Origin: Nonomuraea candida
GTDB lineage: Bacteria > Actinomycetota > Actinomycetes > Streptosporangiales > Streptosporangiaceae
NCBI RefSeq assembly: GCF_000725485.1
Contig: NZ_JOAG01000045.1
Location: 25,718-89,717, forward strand
DNA length: 64,000 nt
Direction: 5' to 3'
The notes under the pieces are model-generated. The model saw only the letters and a list, made by a program, of their open reading frames with translations. It ran no database searches and was not told the origin of the DNA. How positions within the stretch are numbered: the first letter of the stretch is position 1; the number at the start of each line of letters is the position of its first letter. This document shows, one piece after another, positions 42,205 through 50,975 of the stretch. The translations under genes were made by a program, and so were the position numbers.

Positions 42205-43665
42205 TCAGCCGGTGCGGGTGAACTGCTGGTTGTGGCCGCCGTTGCACGGGTACTGCTTGAGCTGCACGTCGTTGGCGGTGGCCGAGCCGGGCACGTCGGC
42301 GCACTTGCCGGAGTGCCTGGCGACCAGCCGCAGGTGGCCGCCGCCGGCGTCCTGCAGGGTCCATTGCTGGTTGGCGCCGGCGCCGCAGCCGTACTGCTGC
42401 AGGGCGGCCCCGTCGGCGGTGCTCGCGCCGTTGACGTCGAGACATCTGCCGGAGTTGCGGGCGATGAGCTGCACGTATCCGCCGCTGATCGTCTGGATGC
42501 GCCACTGCTGGTTGGCGCCGCCGTTGCAGTCGTACTGGATGACGGGGGCCAGGTCGGCGGTGGAGGCGTTGCGCACGTCGGCGCACTTGCCGGAGTGCCG
42601 CACCGTCAGCCGGTCGAAGCCGGAGCCGCTCGTGGTGACGGTGCCGGCGGCGGCGTCGATGGTGAGGTGGGCGGCGTAGGTCAGGCTCATGGTCGTGCCG
42701 CCGGAGAAGTGGATCGGCAGCCACACGTAGCGGGAGTCGTTGACCGGGCCGCCCCAGGCGCCCGCCCACCGGTCGCCCACGTAGAGGTAGGACGTGCTCG
42801 ACGTGCCCTGCACGGGCAGCACGAAGGCCGGCTGGGAGCCGTAGGTGAGCCGGTCCCCGGCGTTCTGCCAGGCGCTCCAGGGGCCGGTGATGGTGGTGGC
42901 GGTGGCGTACTTGGCCTGGTTGGGCTGCCAGCCGGTGGCGCCCGAGGTGAGCAGGAAGTACACGCCGTCGCGTCTGAACAGGGCGGGCGCCTCCCGGTGG
43001 TCGCCGTCCCACGCGCGCACCAGGGCGGCCACGTCGGTGTGGTCGGCCGTCAGGCGGTAGATGTGCAGGTCGTAGTTCTCGTCGGCGGCCGAGATCATGT
43101 AGCCGGTGCCGTCGGTGTCCACGTAGGCGGTGATGTCGCGTGACATGTGGCCGAGCGGGCGGAAGCTGCGCAGGTAGGTGTAGTCGCCGTCCACGGTGTC
43201 GGAGACGGCGACGGCGGCGCGGGCCTCGCCGTAGTCGCGGCCGTTCTCCTTGTGCATCCACATGACGAACCGGCCGGTGGCGGGGTTGAAGATGACCTTG
43301 GGCCGTTCGATGTTGGCGACCCGCAGTTCCGCGGCGCTGGACTGGGTCAGCACGTGGTTGCGGAACTCCCAGGTGCGCAGGTCCGCCGAGCGGTAGGCGG
43401 AGACGTAGCGGAAGGTGCCGTCGGCGTTGCGGTTCTCGCCGAACCAGTAGTAGTGCGCGCCTACCTTGATCATGCCGCCGCCGTGGGCGTGCAGCAGGTT
43501 GCCCGAGGTGTCGGTGAACTGGGCGCCGACCGGCACGGTGACGGGCGCCGCGACGGGCGCAGTGAGGGGCGCCGTGTTGGGGGCTGTGGTGGGGGCCGCC
43601 AGGGCGGGCGGGGCGGGCAGGAGGGCGAGGAGGAGCGCGGCGATCAGGAGGAGGGCGCGGGGCAT
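42205..43665 (-). CDS. Secreted glycoside hydrolase family 43 with ricin-type CBM13
   Basis: A 486-residue exported enzyme. A signal peptide (ALLLIAALLLALLPAPPALA) ends near residue 23, followed by a Thr/Ala/Pro repeat (TAP units). A five-bladed GH43-type domain spans about 45-340 (HAHGGGMIKVGAHYYWFGENR, IERPKVIFNPATGRFVMW, REAPALFRRDGVYFLLTS); this pattern resembles subfamily 34 exo-beta-1,3-galactanases. A C-terminal ricin-type lectin (about 355-486) shows three QQW/QQF repeats (NQQWRI, NQQWTL, NQQFTR). It probably trims galactan side chains of plant arabinogalactan. The ATG at 43665 follows AAGGAG. Confidence 0.88.
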   Translation of the reverse strand: MPRALLLIAALLLALLPAPPALAAPTTAPNTAPLTAPVAAPVTVPVGAQFTDTSGNLLHAHGGGMIKVGAHYYWFGENRNADGTFRYVSAYRSADLRTWEFRNHVLTQSSAAELRVANIERPKVIFNPATGRFVMWMHKENGRDYGEARAAVAVSDTVDGDYTYLRSFRPLGHMSRDITAYVDTDGTGYMISAADENYDLHIYRLTADHTDVAALVRAWDGDHREAPALFRRDGVYFLLTSGATGWQPNQAKYATATTITGPWSAWQNAGDRLTYGSQPAFVLPVQGTSSTSYLYVGDRWAGAWGGPVNDSRYVWLPIHFSGGTTMSLTYAAHLTIDAAAGTVTTSGSGFDRLTVRHSGKCADVRNASTADLAPVIQYDCNGGANQQWRIQTISGGYVQLIARNSGRCLDVNGASTADGAALQQYGCGAGANQQWTLQDAGGGHLRLVARHSGKCADVPGSATANDVQLKQYPCNGGHNQQFTRTG

Positions 43666-43816
43666 GGGGTGCTCCTTCCGGAGGTGGCCGGCCTTGGCGT
43701 GCGCGGGGAGCCTCCGGCGCTCCGCCACCGCCGGGTGACCGGCCGCGGCGGGCGCCGTGACGCGGACGCTAGACGCGGCTGCCGCGCCGGTCAATGCGGG
43801 CGCCGTGACGCGGGTG

Positions 43817-45115
43817 CTAGACGCGGCTGCTCCGCCGGTCAGCGCGGCCGTCCGCGCCGGTCGCGTGCGCGGCCCGGTGGCGGCGGCCGGGCAGGGAGAG
43901 CGTGACCGCCGCCGCCACGAGCGCGGCGCCGCAGCCGACCAGCATCCCGGTACGGAACCCCGCCTCCGACGGCACCGCGTGCCCGCCGAAGTCGACGGTG
44001 AGCTGGGACAGCACGAGCCCGACGACGGCGGCCGAGACGGTGGTGCCGATGGAGCGCATCAGCGTGTTGAAGCTGTTGGCCGCGCCGGTCTCCGACAGGG
44101 GCACGGCGCCCATGATGAGGGCCGGCATCGCGCCGTAGGCGAAGGCCACGCCGATGCCGCACACGCAGGTGACGACCAGCAGGCCCCAGGTGGAGCCGAG
44201 CAGGACGGTGGAGGAGCCGTAGCCGAGGGCCAGGACGAGGCTGCCGGTGATCAGCGTCGCCTTCGGGCCGCGGGCGGCCGACAGGCGGGCGCCGAGGGGG
44301 GAGATGAGCATCATCATCAGCCCGGAGGGCGCCATCCACAGGCCGGCGGCCAGCATCGACTGTCCCAGGCCGTGGCCGGTCGCCTCGGGCAGCTGCAGGA
44401 TCTGGATGACGATCAGCGACTGGGCGTACATGGAGAAGCCGACCACGATCGAGGCCAGGTTCGTCAGCAGCACCTGCGGGCGGGCGGTGACGCGCAGGTC
44501 GACCAGCGGGTCGCGGACGCGCAGCTCCCACCCGCCCCAGGCGAGCAGCAGCAGCACCGCGGCGGCCAGCAGCCCGAGCGTGACGCCGCTGCCCCAGCCC
44601 CAGTCGGCGCCCTTGGAGACGCCCAGCAGCAGGCAGACCAGGCCCGCGCCGAGGCCGAGCGCGCCCAGGACGTCGACGCGGCCCCTGGCCGCCGCGGGCG
44701 TGGCCGGGACCAGCAGCCGGATGAGCACCGCCACCACCAGGCCCAGCGCGGCCGTGCCCCAGAACAGCGCCCGCCAGCTCGCGTACTCGGCGACCGCGGC
44801 GGCGATCGGCAGGCCGAGCGCGCCGCCGATGCCCATGGACGAGCTCATCAGCGCGATGGAGGGGCCGAGCCGGTCGGGCGGCAGCACGTCGCGCAGGGCG
44901 CTGATGCCCAGCGGGATCATGCCCATGCCCTGCAGCCCGCGCCCGATGATCATCGGGGTGAGCGATCCGGCCAGCGCGCACACGACGCACCCCGCGATCA
45001 GGGGGATCGCGCAGATGAGCATCATGCGGCGCTTGCCGTACAGGTCGCCCAGGCGTCCCATCACCGGCGTGGTGACGGCGCCCGCCAGCAGCGTCGCGGT
45101 GACCACCCAGGAGGC
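43817..45115 (-). pseudogene. MFS transporter lacking its first membrane segment
   Basis: About 432 residues remain. The reading frame opens at ASWVVTATLLAGAVTTPVMGR, which in relatives is the second membrane helix and its loop (GRLGDLYGKRRM). The first helix and N-terminus (roughly 40-60 residues) and the promoter are absent. The remaining helices and the linker are intact with no stop codon. A GTG at 45106 could in theory restart translation, but no ribosome site is visible. The 5' end meets the truncated MarR gene head to head at about 45112-45115, as expected for a deletion across a shared divergent promoter. Confidence 0.65.
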
Positions 45116-45402
45116 ACACCTCGGCGCTGTTGCGCGCCGGGCTGGCCGAGCGCATCCCCGACCCCGAGGGCGGGATCGCCCGCAAGTTCCGCCTCACCGA
45201 GGAGGGGAAGCGTTACCTCGACGCCGAGCGGGCCAGGAACATCAGCGGGCTGGAGAAGGTGCTGGCCGGCTGGACGGCCGAGGAGGTCACCGAGTTCGCG
45301 GCCTACCTCAGGCGCTTCAACACCGACATCGAACGCCTCGGCGGCCGCTCCTGGCCCCGCCCTGACCGCGCCTCCCGCCCGAACAGGGCCGCGGGCGTGT
45401 AG
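45112..45402 (+). pseudogene. MarR family regulator lacking its N-terminal half
   Basis: About 96 codons remain, opening at RHTSALLRAGLAERIPDPEG, which is the wing end of a MarR winged helix. The following FRLTEEGKRYLDAERARNISGLEKVL is the C-terminal dimer helix. The start codon, first helices and most of the DNA-reading helix are missing. The frame ends normally with TAG at 45402. It is head-to-head with the truncated MFS gene. MarR regulators normally control such a divergent pump, so both halves of the pair seem to have been disabled together. Confidence 0.65.
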
Positions 45403-45447
45403 CCGCCCACCCGTGTGCGGGGCGGGTTCGTGGGTAGCCGTGAGCAG

Positions 45448-45867
45448 GTGAATCGTGACGAGGAACTCGACTTCGGTTTCGCCTTCGAAGACCGGTACCG
45501 GCCGCTGCTGGCCGTCCTCGGCGTCCGTCCGGACACCTGCCGGCTCACGCTGACCGGCGAGGTGCTGCGGGTGCGGTTCGGGCCGTGGCTGGTGCTGTCG
45601 CCACGCGCCAACGTCGCCGCCGCCGAGCTGTCCGGCCCCTTCTCGCCGCTCAAGGCGATCGGGGTGCGCGTGTCGCTGTCCGACGGCGGGCTCACCTTCG
45701 GCAGCAGCACGCGGCAGGGCGTCTGCATCCGCTTCCACCGCTCGGTGTCCGGCAGCGACCCTCTCGGCGTGCTGCGCCATCCCGCGCTGACCGTCACCGT
45801 GGAGGATGCGGCCCGCCTGGCGGGCCTGCTCACCCGGCGAGAGCCGTCCCGCGTCCCGCACGCCTGA
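45448..45867 (+). CDS. Conserved hypothetical protein
   Basis: About 139 residues, soluble and of mixed alpha/beta character, starting VNRDEELDFGFAFEDRYRPLL. The core VRFGPWLVLSPRANVAAAELSGPF, KAIGVRVSLSDGGLTFGSS and VCIRFHRSVSGSDPLGVLRHPALTVTVED reads like an actinobacterial protein of unknown function. GTG at 45448 is a tentative start; an upstream start at 45415 is possible. The last codons and stop lie inside a 29-base duplicated segment. Confidence 0.65.
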   Translation: MNRDEELDFGFAFEDRYRPLLAVLGVRPDTCRLTLTGEVLRVRFGPWLVLSPRANVAAAELSGPFSPLKAIGVRVSLSDGGLTFGSSTRQGVCIRFHRSVSGSDPLGVLRHPALTVTVEDAARLAGLLTRREPSRVPHA

Positions 45868-45912
45868 CCCGGCTGTCCGTCCTGCGTCCCGCACGCCTGA
45901 CCCGGCTGTCCG
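45851..45912. repeat. Duplicated 29-bp segment spanning a stop codon
   Basis: The 29 bases at 45851-45879 recur perfectly at 45884-45912 (33-base period). The first copy includes the TGA stop of the preceding gene, so the gene's 3' end has been copied downstream. Confidence 0.9.
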
Positions 45913-46013
45913 CCCCACGGGTAAGCCGTTTCCCTGCCGTGCCGCCTCAGGACGACGGGTCCGACCAGCGTTCATACAGCAGTGGATATGGGGGGATGTG
46001 CACTATCACTATT

Positions 46014-46034
46014 AGACATCGTCTGATCATGTCT
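46014..46034. promoter_or_regulatory. Dyad upstream of the beta-lactamase gene
   Basis: AGACAT (46014-46019) and ATGTCT (46029-46034) are inverted with a 9-base spacer. A smaller dyad AGAC-ATC-GTCT (46014-46024) is nested in it. It sits in an AT-rich stretch 65-85 bases upstream of the lactamase start and is a candidate operator. No BlaI/AmpR-type gene is adjacent. Confidence 0.4.
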
Positions 46035-46098
46035 GCTTTGCTCCTGCTCGCTGACCTCTTGTACGGACGACGAGCTGACGGACGAGCGAGGACCCGAC

Positions 46099-47082
46099 AT
46101 GCGTTACCCCCGAGCCGCCGCGGCGCTGCCCGCGACCGCCCTGGCGATCTCCCTGCTGACCTGCGGCGCCTTCGCCCCGGCCACCGCCGCGGCGGCCACG
46201 AAGCCCGCCACGAAGCCCGCCACGAAGCCCGCCACGAAGCCCGCAGCCGCGCACACCGTGGTTCGGGAGCCGGTCGAGGCGCGGGTGAAGAAGGAGCTGC
46301 GGGCCCTGGAGAGGGCGTTCAACGGCCGGATCGGCGCGTACGCCTTCGACGCGGCCAGCGGCAGGACGGTGTCGTACCGGGCGGGTGAGCGCTTCCCCAT
46401 GTTGTCCACGTTCAAGGCGCCCCTGTGCGCGGCCGTGCTGCACAAGGCGCGCACCTCCTCACCCGGCCTGATGAGCAAGGTCATCAGGTGGACAGCCGCC
46501 GACATGACGCCCAACTCGCCGGTCACGGAGAAGCACCTCAAGGACGGGCTGACGGTCTCCCGGCTGTGCGAGGCGGCCGTCACCCGCAGCGACGGCACCG
46601 CCTCCAACCTGCTGCTCAGGCAGATCGGCGGGCCCGCCGGGCTGACGGCCTACTTCCGCACGCTCAAGGACCCGCTCTCCCGCATGGACCGGTGGCACCC
46701 GGAGCTGAACGACTGGACGCCCAAGGACAAGCGCGACACCACCACGCCCGCCGCCATCGCCCGCGACCTGCGCCTGCTCACCACCGGGACCGCGCTGCAC
46801 GCCAAGGACCGCGAGCAGCTCCTCGCCTGGCTGCTGAGGAGCGAGGTCGGCGCCGAACGCATCCCCGCCGGCCTGCCCAAGAGCTGGACGGTCGCCCACA
46901 AGACCGGCACCAACTCCAGCGGGTTCGGCGGCGGGAACGACGTCGCCGTCATCTGGCCGGCCAAGGGCGCCGCGCCCATCGTCATGGCCGTCTACACCAA
47001 CCGCACCCCGGGCCTGCCCACCGACAATCAGACCATCGCGAAGACGGCCACCGTCCTGGCCCGCGCCCTCGGCAGGCTCTGA
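46099..47082 (+). CDS. bla: Class A beta-lactamase (serine, secreted)
   Basis: A 327-residue precursor. The signal peptide is followed by four TKPA repeats (residues 34-49). Active-site motifs are all present: S103-TFK, SDG (164-166, the SDN position, with Gly as in mycobacterial BlaC), E202 in WHPELND (general base) and KTG (268-270). The mature enzyme should hydrolyse penicillins and some cephalosporins outside the cell. The spectrum cannot be read from sequence. The ATG follows GAGGAC. It is convergent with the VOC gene across a hairpin. Confidence 0.93.
   Translation: MRYPRAAAALPATALAISLLTCGAFAPATAAAATKPATKPATKPATKPAAAHTVVREPVEARVKKELRALERAFNGRIGAYAFDAASGRTVSYRAGERFPMLSTFKAPLCAAVLHKARTSSPGLMSKVIRWTAADMTPNSPVTEKHLKDGLTVSRLCEAAVTRSDGTASNLLLRQIGGPAGLTAYFRTLKDPLSRMDRWHPELNDWTPKDKRDTTTPAAIARDLRLLTTGTALHAKDREQLLAWLLRSEVGAERIPAGLPKSWTVAHKTGTNSSGFGGGNDVAVIWPAKGAAPIVMAVYTNRTPGLPTDNQTIAKTATVLARALGRL
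46195..46242 (+). repeat. Four in-frame 12-bp repeats in the lactamase gene
   Basis: GCCACGAAGCCC is repeated four times at 12-base spacing and encodes ATKP units just after the signal peptide. Copy number could vary by slippage without shifting the frame, changing only the length of the linker. Confidence 0.9.
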
Positions 47083-47165
47083 CCCTCCCGCGCCTCCTCA
47101 TGGCCTGTTCGGCCTGTTCGGCCTGACCGCCGACGGCGCCGCCTTTCGCCCGGAGCCGTCTTCCG

Positions 47166-47201
47166 CCCCGCGCTCTTCCGCCCGGCGCCGCCGGCGCGGG
47201 G
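47166..47201. terminator. Candidate bidirectional terminator between bla and the VOC gene
   Basis: CCCCGCGC (47166-47173) and GCGCGGGG (47194-47201) form an 8-bp stem over a 20-base, itself GC-palindromic, loop. It lies between two convergent genes, 84 bases after the lactamase stop and 13 bases beyond the VOC stop. Confidence 0.45.
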
Positions 47202-47213
47202 CTGCGGCAGGGG

Positions 47214-47918
47214 TCAGGAGCGCAGGTCGGCGGCCAGTTCGGCGGCGGTGGCGAGGTCCTTGGCGACGCTCTGGCGTTCGTCCTCGGTCAGCTCCAGGGC
47301 GTCGACCTCGGACAGCAGCGCCGCCGCGGCCTCCCGGTCACCGGTGCGCAGCCGCAGCTCGGCCAGGTAGACCAGGGCGGGCAGCCGCTGGACGGCGGGC
47401 GCGTCGGCGTGCCGGGCCAGGCCGTTCTCCAGCACGCGGATGCCCGCGGCGTCGTGGCCGTGCGAGTCGGCCTGGCGGGCGGCGGCGGCCACCGCGCGCG
47501 CCAGCCGACCCTCCTCGGGGGTGGGCTCGTCGGGCTTGCGCCGGGTGATGCGCACCCAGTTCCCGCCCGGGTCCACGACCATGAACCCGCCCGCCGTGCC
47601 CTGCATGCGGCGCGGCCGGGTCATCCGCGGTATCCCGGAGGCCGGCACTTTCCCGTACGCGGCCCGCAGCCCCGCCGCGAACGGCGCGTGCAGCTCCTCG
47701 GTGTCGTCCACCGCCACGATCACGTTCCCCATCGACTCGGCGGGGTCGAACTCGGGCACGCCGAAGAAGTGCAGCTCGATGCCGCCCCGGCGGACGGCGG
47801 CGTAGGGGTTGGGGCGCTCCTGGCGGTAGCTCACCTCGAACCCGAGCGCCTGGTAGAAGGGCAGGACGTCGTCGAGGTGGCGGCATGGCAGGCAGGGGAT
47901 GACGGTCTCGGCTCGCAT
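47214..47918 (-). CDS. VOC (glyoxalase/bleomycin-resistance fold) protein with helical tail
   Basis: A 234-residue protein. Residues 1-125 are a vicinal-oxygen-chelate domain (TVIPCLPCRHLDDVLPFYQALGFEV, GGIELHFFGV, FMVVDPGGNWVRI). Residues 140-234 form helices with an alpha-solenoid look (RLARAVAAAARQADSHGHDAA, VYLAELRLRTGDREAAAALL). VOC proteins bind drugs such as bleomycin or act as metal enzymes; the helical tail is an unusual addition. No ribosome site is visible, but a TACGAT -10-like box ends 7 bases before the ATG, suggesting a leaderless message. It is divergent from a TetR gene with 48 bases between the starts. Confidence 0.82.
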   Translation of the reverse strand: MRAETVIPCLPCRHLDDVLPFYQALGFEVSYRQERPNPYAAVRRGGIELHFFGVPEFDPAESMGNVIVAVDDTEELHAPFAAGLRAAYGKVPASGIPRMTRPRRMQGTAGGFMVVDPGGNWVRITRRKPDEPTPEEGRLARAVAAAARQADSHGHDAAGIRVLENGLARHADAPAVQRLPALVYLAELRLRTGDREAAAALLSEVDALELTEDERQSVAKDLATAAELAADLRS

Positions 47919-47966
47919 GGAAACATCGTACGCTGTTCGGAGTATTTCTTGCAGGAGGATATCCCG

Positions 47967-48737
47967 ATGGAGTACGCGGGACGCGGTGACCCGGCACGCA
48001 CGATGGCCCTGCTCTGGACCGGGCTGCCCGCTCCGAGACGGGGGCCCCGGCAGCGGCTGGAGCTGTCGCGCATCGTCGACGCCGCCATCGCCGAGGCCGA
48101 CGGCGCCGGTCCCGCCGCCCTGTCGATGCGGGCGCTGGCCCAGGTGCTGGGCATCGGCACCGCCTCGCTCTACACGTACGTGCCGGGCAAGGCCGAGTTG
48201 CTGGAGCTGATGGTCGACCGGGTGGCCGGGGCGCAGCCGCTGCCCGACCCCGAGTCCGGCTGGCGGGAGGGGCTGCGCGAGGTCGCCCGCGCCGACCTGG
48301 CCGCCTTCCGCGCCCATCCGTGGCTGCTGCAGGTCTCCACCTCGCGCACCGTCTTCGGGCCGAACGTCCTGACCCGGTACGAAGCCACGCTGACCCTGCT
48401 CGACGGCCACGGCCTGCCCCCCGCCGAGCTGGTGCGCTGCGTGGCGGCGCTGGAGTCGTACACGCGGGGGGCCGCCTCGGCGGTCGTGGAGGCGGAGCGG
48501 GCGCCCGCGCTGACCGGCAGCAGCGACGACGAATGGTGGCAGCGGCGGGTCCCGTTCCTGGAGGAGCACATGAACGGCCGCTTCCCGCTGTTCGCGGCCC
48601 TGGAGTCGGCCGGGGCGTTCGCGGTGTCGGACACGGGGGCGCCGTACACGGTGCAGCGGGCGCTCGACCGCTTCCACCACGGCCTGGACCTGCTGCTGGA
48701 CTCCATCGCCACCCGCATCGCCACCGCCCGCTCCTGA
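47967..48737 (+). CDS. TetR family regulator
   Basis: A 256-residue TetR protein with a long N-terminal arm (about 28 residues). The helix-turn-helix follows (LSRIVDAAIAEADGAGPAALSMRALAQVLGIGTASLYTYVPGKAELLELMVD). The C-terminal domain (TRYEATLTLLDGHGLPPAELVRCVAALESYTRGAASAVVEAERA) resembles the TetR_C_1 group, which includes tetracycline-type repressors. The ATG follows GCAGGAGGA. It is divergent from the VOC gene over a 48-base region and probably controls it. The stop is part of a short tandem repeat. Confidence 0.88.
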   Translation: MEYAGRGDPARTMALLWTGLPAPRRGPRQRLELSRIVDAAIAEADGAGPAALSMRALAQVLGIGTASLYTYVPGKAELLELMVDRVAGAQPLPDPESGWREGLREVARADLAAFRAHPWLLQVSTSRTVFGPNVLTRYEATLTLLDGHGLPPAELVRCVAALESYTRGAASAVVEAERAPALTGSSDDEWWQRRVPFLEEHMNGRFPLFAALESAGAFAVSDTGAPYTVQRALDRFHHGLDLLLDSIATRIATARS

Positions 48738-48830
48738 CCCGCCGGCTCCTGACGCGCCGGCTCCTGACGCGCCGGCTCCTGACGCGCCCGCTGCCGGGTC
48801 GCCCGCTGCCGGGTCGTCCGCTGCCGGCCG
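48731..48830. repeat. 15-bp tandem array beginning at the TetR stop codon
   Basis: Four copies of CTCCTGACGCGCCGG start at 48731, 48746, 48761 and 48776; the first contains the TetR stop TGA. They are followed by about 2.7 copies of a related 15-bp unit CTGCCGGGTCGCCCG from 48791. Successive slippage has copied the end of the gene downstream. Confidence 0.9.
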
Positions 48831-48847
48831 CGCGCCCCTGACGCGGA

Positions 48848-50041
48848 CTACCTGAGGCTCTCGTTCCGGCGGGCGCTCCAGACCGCGAGCGCGGCGGCCG
48901 AGACGAGCGCGCCGGCCAGCCACAGGACGCCCTGGAGCGGCAGGGCGTCCACGATCGTGCCGCCGGCCAGCGCCCCGAGCCCGATCGAGAGGTTGAACAC
49001 CGCCACCCACAACGCCGACGCCTCCTCGACCGCCTCCGGCGCAGCCTTGATCATCCACGTCTGGAGGCTCGTGGAGACCCCGCCGTAGACCAGGCCCCAG
49101 ACGACGAGCAGCGCCACCCCGCCCGCGCCGGTGAGCCCCGCCACGGGATAGAGCAGCAGGGCCGCACCCAGACCGGCGGCGATGACCAGGACCGTCCGGT
49201 GCAGCCGCCGCGCCACGGCGGCGCCCGCGACGAAGTTCCCCGCGACGCCCGCCACGCCGAACCCGAACAGCAGCGGCCCGACCAGTCCCGCGTCGATCCC
49301 CGACAGCTCCCGCAGCACGGGGGTGACGAACGTGTAGGCCGTGAAGTGCCCGGTCACGATCAGGAAGGTCGCCAGGATGCCGATCCGGACGCCCCGGACG
49401 CGGAACTGGCCGGCCAGCCGCCGCAGGCCGACCGGCCGGGCGGCGGTCAGCGGCGGCAGCACGGCCAGCAGGGCGGCCAGCACGACCAGCGCCAGGGCGC
49501 TCAGCGCGCCGAACGCCACCCGCCAGTCCGCCAGCCCGCCGATCATCGTGCCGAGGGGGACGCCGAAGACGTTCGCGGCCCCGACGCCGCCGAAGATGAT
49601 CGCGGTGGCCCGCGGCACGAGCGGGGCCGGGACGAGCCGTACGGCCAGGCCGCCGGCGATCGCCCAGAACCCGCCGATCGCCACCCCGACCAGCACGCGG
49701 GCGGCGATCAGGAGCGGATAGTCCGGGGCCAGCGCGGAGGCCAGGTTGGCCACCGTCATGAGGCCCATCAGGCCGATGAGCAGGAGCCGGCGGTCCATCC
49801 TGCCGACGAGCACGGGGACCAGCGGCGCCGCGACGGCGGCGACGACGCCGGGCACCGTGACCATGAGCCCGGCCGCGCCCTCCGACACCGACAGCGCCGA
49901 GCCGACGGGGGTGAGCAGCCCGATGGGCAGCTGCTCGGCCGTCACCAGGAGAAAGGTGCCGAAGGCCACGGCCGACACCGCGATCCAGGGGTGCGGCGCC
50001 GGCGTGTCCCGCGGGGCCGTGGTGGGTTCTGTTGCCGTCAC
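48848..50041 (-). CDS. MFS transporter (DHA1 drug-efflux type)
   Basis: A 397-residue membrane protein with twelve predicted helices. The first helix SAVAFGTFLLVTAEQLPIGLLTPV and the loop LVGRMDRRLLLIGLM mark it as a DHA1-family efflux pump. WAIAGGLAVRLVPAPLVPRATAIIFGGVGAANVFGVPLG is motif C-like, typical of antiporters. It starts with GTG at 50041 after an AGAGAGAAGAGAG tract. It is divergent from a TetR gene, with a 19-base perfect inverted repeat covering the shared promoters. The substrate is unknown. Confidence 0.9.
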   Translation of the reverse strand: MTATEPTTAPRDTPAPHPWIAVSAVAFGTFLLVTAEQLPIGLLTPVGSALSVSEGAAGLMVTVPGVVAAVAAPLVPVLVGRMDRRLLLIGLMGLMTVANLASALAPDYPLLIAARVLVGVAIGGFWAIAGGLAVRLVPAPLVPRATAIIFGGVGAANVFGVPLGTMIGGLADWRVAFGALSALALVVLAALLAVLPPLTAARPVGLRRLAGQFRVRGVRIGILATFLIVTGHFTAYTFVTPVLRELSGIDAGLVGPLLFGFGVAGVAGNFVAGAAVARRLHRTVLVIAAGLGAALLLYPVAGLTGAGGVALLVVWGLVYGGVSTSLQTWMIKAAPEAVEEASALWVAVFNLSIGLGALAGGTIVDALPLQGVLWLAGALVSAAALAVWSARRNESLR

Positions 50042-50066
50042 GTCGAGCTCTCTTCTCTCTCATTTG

Positions 50067-50118
50067 GGAGCGCTCGCTCCCGTACGGCGGCACACCCTAG
50101 TACGGGAGCGAGCGCTCC
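50067..50118. promoter_or_regulatory. Double TetR operator between the MFS and TetR genes
   Basis: GGAGCGCTCGCTCCCGTAC (50067-50085) and its exact reverse complement (50100-50118) are separated by 14 bases. Each copy contains its own dyad GGAGCG-NN-CGCTCC. One copy lies near each start codon, so a dimeric TetR repressor could bind twice and silence both genes. Confidence 0.85.
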
Positions 50119-50141
50119 ACAACCCGGGTAAGGTGGTGGCC

Positions 50142-50723
50142 ATGGCACGGCCGAGAGAGTTCGACGAGCAAGAGGTGGTCGCCAAGGCGACCGACCTGTT
50201 CTGGCGCCGCGGCTACCACGCCACGTCCGTCCGCGATCTGGGCACCGAGCTCGGCCTCAAGCAGAGCAGCCTCTATCGCACGTTCACCGACAAGCACACC
50301 CTGTTCCTGCGGGCGCTGGACCACTATCGGGCGACCGAGTCCGCGCAGGCGCAGGAGCTGCTCGGCGCCCCCGGGCCCAGTCTCGAGATCCTGCGGGAGT
50401 GGCTGGTGTGGATGATCAGCCACGAGGCCGGTCGCGGCTGCTTCGTGGTCAACACCGCCGCCGAGCTCGGCACCGCCGACTCCGAGGCCGGGCGGAAGAC
50501 CGAGGCCGCGTTCGAGGTCACCCGGCAGACCCTCGCCGCGCTGCTGCGCCGCGGCGTCCACGAGGGCGACCTGCCCGCCGGCCTGGACGTCGAGGCGGCG
50601 GTGGAGCTGCTGTTCACGACGGTGCTCGGCCTGCGCGTACGCGAGCGCGCCGGCCACGACCCCCGGCGCCTCGCCACCGCGATCGACTTCACGATCACCA
50701 CCCTCACCCGCCCCCCGTCCTGA
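50142..50723 (+). CDS. TetR/AcrR family regulator
   Basis: A 193-residue TetR protein. The helix-turn-helix (EVVAKATDLFWRRGYHATSVRDLGTELGLKQSSLYRTFTDKHTLFLRALDHY) is at residues 11-62. The ligand domain contains MISHEAGRGCFVVNTAAELG, with the GCF/NTA pattern of the TetR_C_16/AcrR-like group, and a Cys near 108 that may sense oxidation. It is divergent from the MFS gene with two operator copies between them, so it most likely represses the pump and itself. The ribosome site is weak (AAGGTGG). Confidence 0.9.
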   Translation: MARPREFDEQEVVAKATDLFWRRGYHATSVRDLGTELGLKQSSLYRTFTDKHTLFLRALDHYRATESAQAQELLGAPGPSLEILREWLVWMISHEAGRGCFVVNTAAELGTADSEAGRKTEAAFEVTRQTLAALLRRGVHEGDLPAGLDVEAAVELLFTTVLGLRVRERAGHDPRRLATAIDFTITTLTRPPS

Positions 50724-50975
50724 CCCGCCCGGCACCGCGCGCTCAGCGGACCAGGCGGCAAGGCAGGGCCGTCATGGCAGGTCACGCCGTCGTGACGCGA
50801 ACGAGGGCGCGGCCGGGCGAGCCCGCACGGCACAGGCGCGGGCGCGGGCCGGAGTCGCTGGGCCCGGCATGGTGCGGGCGAGGGCCGGGGGCCGGTGGGC
50901 CTGACATGGCGAGGGTCGGGGCCGGTGGGCCTGGCGCGGCGCGGGCGAGGCCCGGGACCGGGGCCGGGGTCGTGG

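Noticed and set aside
43817..45106. MFS gene as an intact transporter starting at GTG 45106
   Set aside because: The start falls inside what is helix 2 in relatives, no ribosome site precedes it, and the sequence before it belongs to a truncated MarR gene; truncation is the better reading.
50724..50975. A gene in the GC-rich interval after the TetR gene
   Set aside because: All frames are Gly/Arg/Ala/Pro-rich low complexity without ribosome sites or homology signals.
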